Shown here piece after piece: positions 6,837 through 13,262 of a stretch of DNA of 15,013 nt. Numbering within the stretch: position 1 is the first letter of the stretch; each line of letters starts with the position of its first letter. A program made the translations under genes and the position numbers. The notes below the pieces were generated by a model. That model had not been told where the DNA came from. It saw nothing but the letters and a program-made list of their open reading frames with translations, and made no database searches. Source of the stretch: DATKSS01 sp049582065 (GTDB lineage: Bacteria > Chloroflexota > Dormibacteria > Dormibacterales > Dormibacteraceae); NCBI GenBank assembly GCA_049582065.1, contig JBAUTF010000356.1, positions 1-15,013 of the forward strand, in the 5' to 3' direction.

Positions 6837-7755
6837 GGCTTTGGGCCAGGAAGTCGAGGACTGTCCGCTCGTAAAGCGCATTGTCCGTGTAGTAAGCCTG
6901 CACGTGTCCCGCGCCAGGAACCTCGAGCAGCTGCTTGGGACCTGCCGCGGCGTTGAACAGGGCCAAGCCTTCAGCCGGTGGCACGATCGTGTCGGCCGTG
7001 CCGACTATCGCCAGCAGGGGCTTGTGTAGTCGCGCCGCCATGGCGACGGGCGCCACGTTCCACAGCGAAGTGCCGATGTCCATCTGGCCGAACGCGACCA
7101 CGGCGGCCGCCCAGGGGAGTTCGGGAAGGCGAGTCACCTCGCTGAACCGTGCCAGGAAGACGGCGCCGGCGGAGCTGAAGCCGCTGTCCTCCACGACCGC
7201 TCTGACGTCTGGGTTGACCGCCGCCTCCTCGACCGACACCGCCGCGCCCAACGAGTAGCCGAAGAGCGCGATGGGACCTGGCTTGAGCGCGCGAGCCTCG
7301 GCGACCGCTGCGCTGACGTCCGCGGGCTCCCGGTAACCCATCGTCGTTCCACTGCCGTCAGACTGGCCGTGCCCGCGCAGGTCGAAGACCAAAAGGTTGT
7401 ACCCCGCCTGGTGCAGGTAGCCGGCCTTGTCCAGCCCCTCGCTTCGATTGTTGGACAGGCCGTGCACCATCACGACCGTCTGGTCGCGGGTGCCGGGGAT
7501 CCACCACCCGCGGAGCGTGAGCCCGTCCGACGTCTTGAAGCTGACGTCGGTGTAGCTCATGCCGCGAGCGGCCGGGGTCGGGCCGAGGTCCCGCCGCTGG
7601 GGATGCAGGGTCTCGCGCTCGGCGATGAAGCTGGCCGCGAGCCAGAGCACCAGGACGAGGGCGAGCGCGCGCAGCGCGAAGCGAACGGAAAGGCGGGGGA
7701 GGGTGCTGAGCCGCGCGCGGGCGGCCGGAAGGGCTTGGGTGGCGATTGGGGGCAT
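6826..7755 (-). CDS. Membrane-anchored alpha/beta hydrolase
   Basis: This 309-residue protein has one N-terminal hydrophobic helix (about residues 26-44), so it is probably anchored with the enzyme domain outside the cytoplasm. The domain shows the HG oxyanion region (MVHGLSNNRSEG, 96-107), the strand LLVFDLRGHGQSDG, and the nucleophile elbow GYSLG with Ser168. The likely acid is Asp255 in VGTADTIVPP and the likely histidine is His284 in GAGHVQAY, so a complete Ser-Asp-His triad is visible. It resembles YqkD/Bem46-type serine hydrolases acting on esters or peptides, but the substrate is not readable. The ATG at 7755 is 26 bp from the start of the divergent acyltransferase gene and has no clear Shine-Dalgarno sequence. 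The 3' end overlaps the baeRF-like gene by 11 bp. Confidence 0.9.
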   Translation of the reverse strand: MPPIATQALPAARARLSTLPRLSVRFALRALALVLVLWLAASFIAERETLHPQRRDLGPTPAARGMSYTDVSFKTSDGLTLRGWWIPGTRDQTVVMVHGLSNNRSEGLDKAGYLHQAGYNLLVFDLRGHGQSDGSGTTMGYREPADVSAAVAEARALKPGPIALFGYSLGAAVSVEEAAVNPDVRAVVEDSGFSSAGAVFLARFSEVTRLPELPWAAAVVAFGQMDIGTSLWNVAPVAMAARLHKPLLAIVGTADTIVPPAEGLALFNAAAGPKQLLEVPGAGHVQAYYTDNALYERTVLDFLAQSLKP

Positions 7756-7781
7756 GTTACCAGCACACTTGGGGCGCCGTG

Positions 7782-8981
7782 ATGGAGACCCGGGGTCGGA
7801 TCTACTGGGTCGACGCGCTCAAGGCCGTGATCGTGGTCGGAATCTGCCTGTTCCACGGTTCGCTCGTCTTCTCGCCCGGGTCATGGCTTGTCAACAACGC
7901 CGAGCGAAGCCTGGTCCTGGGCGGATTCGCCGCCTTCACCTTCCAGTGGGGGATCGCCCTCATGTTTATCCTCGCCGGGGCGGCGAGCTGGTTCGGTCTG
8001 CGTTCGCGGGGCGTGTGGCATTTCGCTTCCAGCCGCGTCATCCGGCTCGGACTGCCGCTCGCGGCCGGGATTGCCGTCCTGTCCCCGCTGCAGTCGTATC
8101 TCGAGCACACCCGGACCATCGAGGTTGGTGGCCTGCTGCGGACCTACGTGACCTTCTGGACTTCGGTCCACATCACATGGAGCCCGGCGTCCGCGTACGG
8201 ACTCGTCTTCCACCTGTGGTTCCTGACCCATCTCCTGGCGATCTCGCTGGTCACGCTGCCCATCGCCGTGTGGCTTCGCTCAGGCAGAGGCCGCAATTTG
8301 ATCGAGGGCATCGTCCGGTCGGCTGGCGCCCCCGGCGCTTATCTGATGGGGGCTCTGCCCCTGGCGGCCGTCCAGATGGCTCTGCACGCACGCTTTCCCG
8401 CCTACCAGGACTGGTCTGACCTGGCGGCGTGGTCGGTGCTCTACCTCTGTGGTTTCGTGCTCATGTCGGACGCGCGCTTTGAAGCAGCCCTGCGTCGCCA
8501 CATCGCCAATGCGCTGGTGGTTGCGCTCCTGGTCTCAGCCACCATCGGTTTTCTCTCCTTGACGGGTCGAGTTTCGGAGTGGGACGCGCACCCCGACTAC
8601 AGCGCGGGCTATCTCGCCTACCAGGCGTTGCGCAGCCTGAACACGTGGAGTTGGCTGGTTTTCTTGCTTGGCATCGGGGTCAGGTGGTTGGACCGGTACA
8701 ACAGGCTCGCCGAATGGGGCGCTGACATGCCGATGCCCTTCTACGTGCTGCACCAGCCGGTGCTCGTGGTGATCGCCCGTTTCGTCGTCGGCTGGAATGC
8801 CGGCCTATGGCTGAAGTTCTTCCTGATCGTTTCGACCGCCATCGGCGTCACCCTCGTCCTGTGCGAGGGAGTTCGCCGAGTCCGGGTCTTGCGCGTGTTG
8901 TTCGGATTGAGGGGCGTGGCGAAGCCTCGCCTCCCCCGCGGGCCGAACGTCCCGGACGGGGCGCGGCTGACGGCCCTGTGA
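7782..8981 (+). CDS. MdoC-like integral-membrane acyltransferase (acyltransferase family 3)
   Basis: This 399-residue polytopic membrane protein is of the acyltransferase-3 type, which moves acyl groups across the membrane onto glycans, lipids or other envelope acceptors. The N-terminus YWVDALKAVIVVGICLFHG carries the conserved His25. The Arg of the usual R-x10-H motif is replaced by Lys14. The RVIRLGLPL segment (85-93) and FHLWFLTHLLA (143-153) are typical of the glucan-succinylation MdoC branch. About ten hydrophobic segments are spread along the protein. The ATG at 7782 is chosen because family homology starts right after it. A GTG at 7779 is also possible, and a TTG at 7746 would overlap the divergent hydrolase. 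It begins a run of closely spaced plus-strand genes. The acceptor molecule is unknown. Confidence 0.85.
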   Translation: METRGRIYWVDALKAVIVVGICLFHGSLVFSPGSWLVNNAERSLVLGGFAAFTFQWGIALMFILAGAASWFGLRSRGVWHFASSRVIRLGLPLAAGIAVLSPLQSYLEHTRTIEVGGLLRTYVTFWTSVHITWSPASAYGLVFHLWFLTHLLAISLVTLPIAVWLRSGRGRNLIEGIVRSAGAPGAYLMGALPLAAVQMALHARFPAYQDWSDLAAWSVLYLCGFVLMSDARFEAALRRHIANALVVALLVSATIGFLSLTGRVSEWDAHPDYSAGYLAYQALRSLNTWSWLVFLLGIGVRWLDRYNRLAEWGADMPMPFYVLHQPVLVVIARFVVGWNAGLWLKFFLIVSTAIGVTLVLCEGVRRVRVLRVLFGLRGVAKPRLPRGPNVPDGARLTAL

Positions 8982-9011
8982 TCGCGCCACGCGGTGTTGA
9001 AGGGTTGGAGC

Positions 9012-9626
9012 ATGAGAGTCGCAGCGCTCGTCGTGCTGTCCGCCCTGCTGGTCGCCTGTGGCTCGGTCTCGCCCGGCGGCAACCCATCTTCGTCGTCTTA
9101 TCCCAGCGTCTCGCCGTCCGCAGAGACCACCCCCACCCCTAGCGCGTCTCCTTCTCCATCGCCCTCGCCGGAGCCCACCCCTTCGCCCGTCGCCTCGCCG
9201 TCGCCCAGCCCCGTCGCATGCGCCCCGCTTCAAGGCGGGACGTCGGCCAGGGCCACGATCATCGACGTCCGGGTAGGCTCGCACCCTGGGTACGACCGCC
9301 TGGTGGTCGAGTTCACGGGAGGTCTTCCCGAATACAAGCTCGTGGCGCAGGACCCCTCGACTTTCGTCGGTCCTTTCAGCGGCCTTCCGATCAGCGTCGC
9401 CGGCAGCGCGGGGATGCACCTGTTCCTCTACCACCAGGACATCCCGCCCTCCTATCAGCACGGGACCAACTTGAAGCCTGAATACAGCGTGCTGAAGCAG
9501 GTCGTCGTGATGGCCGACTTTGAAGGCCAGGCCGACATCGCGATCGGCCTCGGCCGGGCCGCGTGCCCGGCGGTGTCGACCCTGACCGGCCCTTACCGGC
9601 TGGTGATCGACTTCCCGACGCAGTAG
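9012..9626 (+). CDS. Lipoprotein with Ser/Pro/Thr-rich linker and AMIN-like domain
   Basis: This is a 204-residue secreted lipoprotein. The ATG at 9012 is preceded by GAAGGG at 8999-9004 and opens a classic signal peptide ending in the lipobox LVAC, so Cys16 would be lipidated. A GTG 18 bp upstream is possible but less likely. Residues 25-68 form a low-complexity Ser/Pro/Thr linker that probably spans the cell-wall space. The folded part (about 80-203) begins RATIIDVRVGSHPGYDRLVVEF and ends YRLVIDFP, a pattern resembling AMIN-like domains of secreted actinobacterial and related proteins. Such domains are thought to bind cell-wall material. It follows the membrane acyltransferase by 30 bp, and its stop directly abuts the next ATG. 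Function is inferred as envelope binding. Confidence 0.82.
   Translation: MRVAALVVLSALLVACGSVSPGGNPSSSSYPSVSPSAETTPTPSASPSPSPSPEPTPSPVASPSPSPVACAPLQGGTSARATIIDVRVGSHPGYDRLVVEFTGGLPEYKLVAQDPSTFVGPFSGLPISVAGSAGMHLFLYHQDIPPSYQHGTNLKPEYSVLKQVVVMADFEGQADIAIGLGRAACPAVSTLTGPYRLVIDFPTQ
9084..9215 (+). repeat. Low-complexity Pro/Ser/Thr linker-coding tract
   Basis: This stretch repeats near-identical Pro/Ser/Thr codons and encodes PSPSPSPEPTPSP-like sequence inside the lipoprotein gene. Such tracts act as extended surface linkers and can vary in length by slippage between strains. Confidence 0.75.
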
Positions 9627-10661
9627 ATGCGCTACGACGCGATCGGCCCGCTCCTCGCCGCCGGCGACCCGGCACTGGCGTGGGCGGTCGGGCATGACCT
9701 CCTGGACGAGCCGTTGGAGCCGCAGACGCTGTGGGAGCTCCCGCCGGTCGTTCAGGCCACGCGCCATCAGCGCGAGGATGGTTCGTGGGCTTACCACGGT
9801 GGCGCCTCGCGCGTGCGGACGGCCGAGAACTACGCGCAGCTCGCGACGTATCAGCAGCTGCTGGTGCTGATCTCGAAGTATCGACTCGATCGCCGCCATC
9901 CGACGGTAGCCCGGGCCACAGATTTTCTCCTCGGTTTCCAGACGGAAGAAGGCGACATCCGTGGCCTCTACGGCTCGCAATACACGCCCAACTACACCGG
10001 CGACATGCTCGGGCTCATGGTCGCCGCCGGATACCAGGACGATCGCCGCGTGCTGAGGGGCATCGACTGGCTCCTTTCGATGAGGCAGGACGACGGGGGC
10101 TGGGCGCTACCGCTGCGCACCGTGCCCGCGCAATCGGGCGGGTTCACGCGAATGATGAGGTTGGGCGCTCCGATTCAACCCGACCGTGTGCGACCCTCAT
10201 CGCACCTGATCACCGGGATCGCGCTGCGTGCCCTGGCCGCGCACCCGCGCTACCGGCACGGGGCCGAGGCGCGAAAAGCCGCGCGATTGCTCGCCGGCCG
10301 GTTCCTGCAGCCGGACCGCTACCTCGACCGAGGCGAAGTGGGCTACTGGACCAAGCTCACGTTTCCCTTCCGGTGGACCGACCTCGCGTCGTCGCTCGAC
10401 GCCATCGCGCTGGTCGGATTGCACCCGTCGGAGCCCGACGTGTCGCGAGGCCTCGACTGGCTGGCCTCGCATCAACGCGCGAGCGGCCTGTGGCAGACGG
10501 GCTACGGCAAGACTAAAGACGTGCTGGTCAACCACTGGGTGACCTTTGCCGTGGCGCGGGTCTTCAAGCGGTTCTTCGGGGTCCGCGCACTGCTCAGGTC
10601 GAGTGGAGAGGTGGAGGTCGCGGTCGCGCGGCGCCACGGCGTGCGCGTCGGAAGAGCCTAG
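9627..10661 (+). CDS. Prenyltransferase/squalene-cyclase-repeat-like protein, no visible catalytic acid motif
   Basis: This is a 344-residue soluble protein. The ATG follows the TAG of the lipoprotein gene with no gap. At least four stretches resemble the repeats of the alpha/alpha-barrel terpene cyclase and prenyltransferase superfamily: QREDGSWAY (48-56), QTEEGDIRG (105-113), RQDDGGWAL (153-161) and QRASGLWQ (283-290). Each lies after a helix, as in the QW-like repeats of squalene-hopene cyclase. The DxDD catalytic motif of hopene cyclases is not visible, and the protein is about half the length of such enzymes, so cyclase activity is doubtful. It could be a binding or scaffold barrel or an unfamiliar enzyme. 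It is probably in one transcript with the lipoprotein and, after 44 bp, with the ABC exporter genes. I do not recognise its exact function. Confidence 0.75.
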   Translation: MRYDAIGPLLAAGDPALAWAVGHDLLDEPLEPQTLWELPPVVQATRHQREDGSWAYHGGASRVRTAENYAQLATYQQLLVLISKYRLDRRHPTVARATDFLLGFQTEEGDIRGLYGSQYTPNYTGDMLGLMVAAGYQDDRRVLRGIDWLLSMRQDDGGWALPLRTVPAQSGGFTRMMRLGAPIQPDRVRPSSHLITGIALRALAAHPRYRHGAEARKAARLLAGRFLQPDRYLDRGEVGYWTKLTFPFRWTDLASSLDAIALVGLHPSEPDVSRGLDWLASHQRASGLWQTGYGKTKDVLVNHWVTFAVARVFKRFFGVRALLRSSGEVEVAVARRHGVRVGRA

Positions 10662-10665
10662 GCTC
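10654..10665. repeat. 12-bp perfect palindrome across the stop codon
   Basis: GAGCCTAGGCTC reads the same on both strands and contains the TAG stop of the repeat-protein gene. It lies 40 bp before the ABC ATPase start. It has no loop, so it suits a protein-binding site better than a hairpin; chance is a real alternative. Confidence 0.25.
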
Positions 10666-10705
10666 GGGTTCTCAGCCGGCTACCGATTAGCCTTACGCGA
10701 GGCCG

Positions 10706-11683
10706 ATGGGCGATGCCGCGATCGAGGCTGTGGACCTCAAGAAGACGTACACCACCTCGCGCGGCGTGTTCCGCCGCGAGCGGGTCGAGCGCGCGGCGCT
10801 GCGCGGCGCCGACCTGAGGATCGAGCGAGGCGAGCTCTTCGGGTTGCTCGGTCCCAACGGCGCGGGCAAGACGACGATGGTCAAGATCTTCACGACCTTG
10901 CTCTTGCCGACCTCCGGCAAGGCGCGGATCCTCGGCTTCGACGTGTTCAAAGACGCGCCCGCGATCCGCAAGCGTATCGGGTTTGTCTTCGGTGGCGAGC
11001 GCGGCCTCTACTGGCGGCTCTCCGGGCTGGACAACCTTCGTTACTTCGCGGACCTCTATCGCATCCCTCCGAGCGTTTCGCGCAAGCGCATCGCCGAGCT
11101 GGTGCAGAGGTTGGGCCTTCTGGGTCGCGAACGCGACAAGGTCGAGCACTACTCCCGAGGCATGAAGCAAAGACTCCATCTTGCGCGAGGCCTGCTCAAC
11201 GATCCGGAAGTGCTCTTCCTCGATGAGCCGACCATCGGCCTCGACCCGGTGGGGGCGCGCGAGCTGCGCTCGATCGTGAGAGAGCTTGCCGATTCGGGCA
11301 AGACGATCTTTCTGACCACCCACTACATGTTCGAGGCGGACGCGATCTGCGATCGGATCGCGGTGATCAACAAGGGCGAGATCCTCGCCGAGGGCACGCC
11401 CAACAGCATCAAGCACGGCGTCGAGGACCAGGGCGTGGTCGAGTTCGAGGTCGTAGGCATGCCTGACGATCGCCTCGCCGGCCTGCGCCGCCTCCCCGGG
11501 GTGAGCTCCGTCACGGTGTCCGAACACGAGCTCGCGCAGGTCGTCACGGTCCAGTGCACACACCCCGCCAACGTCATGACGCAGCTTGGCGTTCTGCTTG
11601 ACGGCCTCGAGTTCCAGAAGGTGAGCTCCCGCGAGCCGACCCTCGAGGACGCATACGTGCAGCTGATCGGCGAGTCCTCTTGA
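10706..11683 (+). CDS. ABC-2-type transporter ATP-binding protein
   Basis: This 325-residue cytoplasmic ATPase powers an ABC-2 type exporter. Walker A is GPNGAGKT (49-56), the signature is YSRGMKQR (149-156) in place of LSGGQQQR, Walker B is VLFLDEPT (169-176) and the switch His is 206 in TTHYMFEAD. At the Q-loop the sequence is FVFGGERGLYWRLS, with no obvious Gln at the usual place. The C-terminal extension (about 235-325) is of the DrrA/CcmA type and ends LEDAYVQLIG, which is typical of drug or polysaccharide exporters. The ATG at 10706 has GAGG at 10699-10702. It overlaps the following permease gene by 4 bp (TTGA). The exported compound cannot be named. Confidence 0.93.
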   Translation: MGDAAIEAVDLKKTYTTSRGVFRRERVERAALRGADLRIERGELFGLLGPNGAGKTTMVKIFTTLLLPTSGKARILGFDVFKDAPAIRKRIGFVFGGERGLYWRLSGLDNLRYFADLYRIPPSVSRKRIAELVQRLGLLGRERDKVEHYSRGMKQRLHLARGLLNDPEVLFLDEPTIGLDPVGARELRSIVRELADSGKTIFLTTHYMFEADAICDRIAVINKGEILAEGTPNSIKHGVEDQGVVEFEVVGMPDDRLAGLRRLPGVSSVTVSEHELAQVVTVQCTHPANVMTQLGVLLDGLEFQKVSSREPTLEDAYVQLIGESS

Positions 11684-12465
11684 AGACCCTTGCTCGCGCC
11701 GCCTTCAGCGCGTTGTGGGTGAGCACGCGACTGCGTGTGGTCAGCCCGTTCGCGTACCTGAACTGGCTGGTCTTTCCGTTACTCTTCGCTGCCCTCGGCC
11801 TGTACGTTTTGAGCGGTCCGGGCGCGGCCGCGTCACACCTCGCGTATGGGGTCTTGGGCGGAGGGCTCATGGGGTACTGGTCGGTGGCTTACCTGGACGG
11901 CGGCAACGGGATCCAGGAGGAGCGCTGGAACGGCACGCTGGAACAGATCTTCGCCGTCCCGACCCCTCTGGGGGTGATTCTGCTCGGCAAGATCTGCGGC
12001 AGCCTTGTGTTCGGGATCGCTTCGTTCGTGCCCACGGTGGCGTTTGCCTACGTCGGCTTTCACGCCTTTCTTCCCCATGTCGACGCGCTGCGCTTCGTGG
12101 TCTCGCTGGGCGTGCTCACGTTCACCTTCTTCGCGATCTCGATCACACTGACCCCGGTCTTCGCACTCTGGCGCTCGGCCTTCAGCATGCTCAACGGTTT
12201 CGAGATGGGCGTTTACGTGCTGTGTGGGTTCATGTTCCCGGTTGCCGTGCTGGCGCCGTGGGCGCAGGGGGTCGCCGGCGTGCTTGCGCCGACATGGGCG
12301 ACGAAGGCCCTCTACGCATCGACCACCGCCGATGGCCCACATGATTTTGCAACGTGGTGGCTGGTCGCGATCGGGCTCAGCCTCGCGTACCTCGTCGGCG
12401 CTTACTTCATGTACCGGCTCGTCGGAAAGCACGCTCGTGTTTCCGGCGACCTGGCCCTGGCGTGA
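11680..12465 (+). CDS. ABC-2-type transporter permease, first subunit
   Basis: This 261-residue membrane protein has about six hydrophobic helices (for example residues 24-45, 52-72, 98-124, 136-160, 175-193 and 224-246). The cytoplasmic coupling segment QEERWNGTLEQIFAVPTPLG (79-98) is the ER..GTLE signature that ABC-2 permeases use to contact the ATPase. A TTG start at 11680 is chosen because it overlaps the ATPase stop as TTGA, which favours coupled translation. A TTG at 11713 or GTG at 11719 would shorten the N-terminus by 11 to 13 residues. The gene overlaps the second permease by 4 bp (GTGA). Confidence 0.87.
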   Translation: MKTLARAAFSALWVSTRLRVVSPFAYLNWLVFPLLFAALGLYVLSGPGAAASHLAYGVLGGGLMGYWSVAYLDGGNGIQEERWNGTLEQIFAVPTPLGVILLGKICGSLVFGIASFVPTVAFAYVGFHAFLPHVDALRFVVSLGVLTFTFFAISITLTPVFALWRSAFSMLNGFEMGVYVLCGFMFPVAVLAPWAQGVAGVLAPTWATKALYASTTADGPHDFATWWLVAIGLSLAYLVGAYFMYRLVGKHARVSGDLALA

Positions 12466-13262
12466 AGAGCCTCGCCGCCGAGGCGGTTGTCTTCGCCCGC
12501 TCGACGTATCTCCAGTACGTCGCGCTGTTCCAGTGGGCCAGCGTTCGCGGATACATCGCGTACAAGGTCATTCTGCCGGTGGTCCAGATCCTGTTCTTCG
12601 TCGAGCTCGGCGTCTACGCCGCGGGCCGCCAGAACGCCCTGTACTTCGCTCTTGGCAATGCGCTCCAGCTCACGGCCAACGCGGGCATATTCGGTGTGAT
12701 CGCCACGGTCGCCAACGAGCGCCAGTATGGAACGCTGCCGATTCTTCTCGGTTCACCGGCCAACCGGCTGGTCACCTTCCTCAGCCGGGCGATCGTCAAC
12801 GTGATCGATGGCATCGTGACGGTGATCGTCGGGCTTGGCTTCGCGGCCCTGCTCTTCGGTCTTGACGTGCAGCACGGCAACCTGCCGCTGCTCGGACTCT
12901 GCGTGCTCGTCATGTCCCTTTCGACGGCGGGGCTTGGCCTGATGTTCGGCAGCATCGGCCTGGTGATGCGTGACGCCATCGTCCTGGCGAACATCGTCTA
13001 TTACGGCCTGCTCATCGTCTGCGGCATCAACTTTCCCGTCAGCCGCCTGCCCGGCTCGATTCAGGTCCTCTCGTACGCCCTGCCGCTCACGCGCGGAGTG
13101 CAGGCCGCGCGGGAGGCCGCTGCCGGCGCATCACTGGGGCATGTCGCGGGCCTGCTGGCCGGCGAGCTGGTGGTGGGATTGGCCTGGGCGCTCGGCGGCT
13201 ACGCTCTCTTCCTTATGCTCGAGAGCTACGCGCGGCGGGGCGGCCTGCAGGAGGCGTACTGA
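12462..13262 (+). CDS. ABC-2-type transporter permease, second subunit
   Basis: This 266-residue membrane protein forms, with the preceding permease, a probable heterodimeric channel. Six hydrophobic segments are visible, and the coupling segment reads NERQYGTLPILLGSP (85-99). Pro replaces the Glu that the first permease has after GTL, so the two subunits are asymmetric. The GTG at 12462 overlaps the stop of the previous gene as GTGA. The C-terminal half contains SRLPGSIQVLSYALPLTRGVQAAREA, a conserved ABC-2 exporter pattern near the last helices. It ends right before the gamma-glutamyltransferase ATG. Confidence 0.87.
   Translation: MKSLAAEAVVFARSTYLQYVALFQWASVRGYIAYKVILPVVQILFFVELGVYAAGRQNALYFALGNALQLTANAGIFGVIATVANERQYGTLPILLGSPANRLVTFLSRAIVNVIDGIVTVIVGLGFAALLFGLDVQHGNLPLLGLCVLVMSLSTAGLGLMFGSIGLVMRDAIVLANIVYYGLLIVCGINFPVSRLPGSIQVLSYALPLTRGVQAAREAAAGASLGHVAGLLAGELVVGLAWALGGYALFLMLESYARRGGLQEAY
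13249..13254 (+). promoter_or_regulatory. Strong ribosome binding site of the gamma-glutamyltransferase gene
   Basis: A perfect AGGAGG lies inside the end of the permease gene, 8 nt before the ATG at 13263. It decides this start and suggests the enzyme is translated strongly from the same message as the exporter. Confidence 0.8.

Noticed and set aside
7746..7781. TTG start for the membrane acyltransferase at 7746
   Set aside because: The added residues (GACYQHTWGAV) do not match the family, and the extension would overlap the divergent hydrolase start.
8805..9980. A 391-codon minus-strand frame across the acyltransferase 3' end, the lipoprotein and the repeat-protein genes
   Set aside because: It crosses three well-supported plus-strand genes and has no recognisable fold or motif.
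10658..11563. A 301-codon minus-strand frame inside the ABC ATPase gene
   Set aside because: The plus strand has Walker A, Walker B and the signature motif; the antisense frame has no domain.
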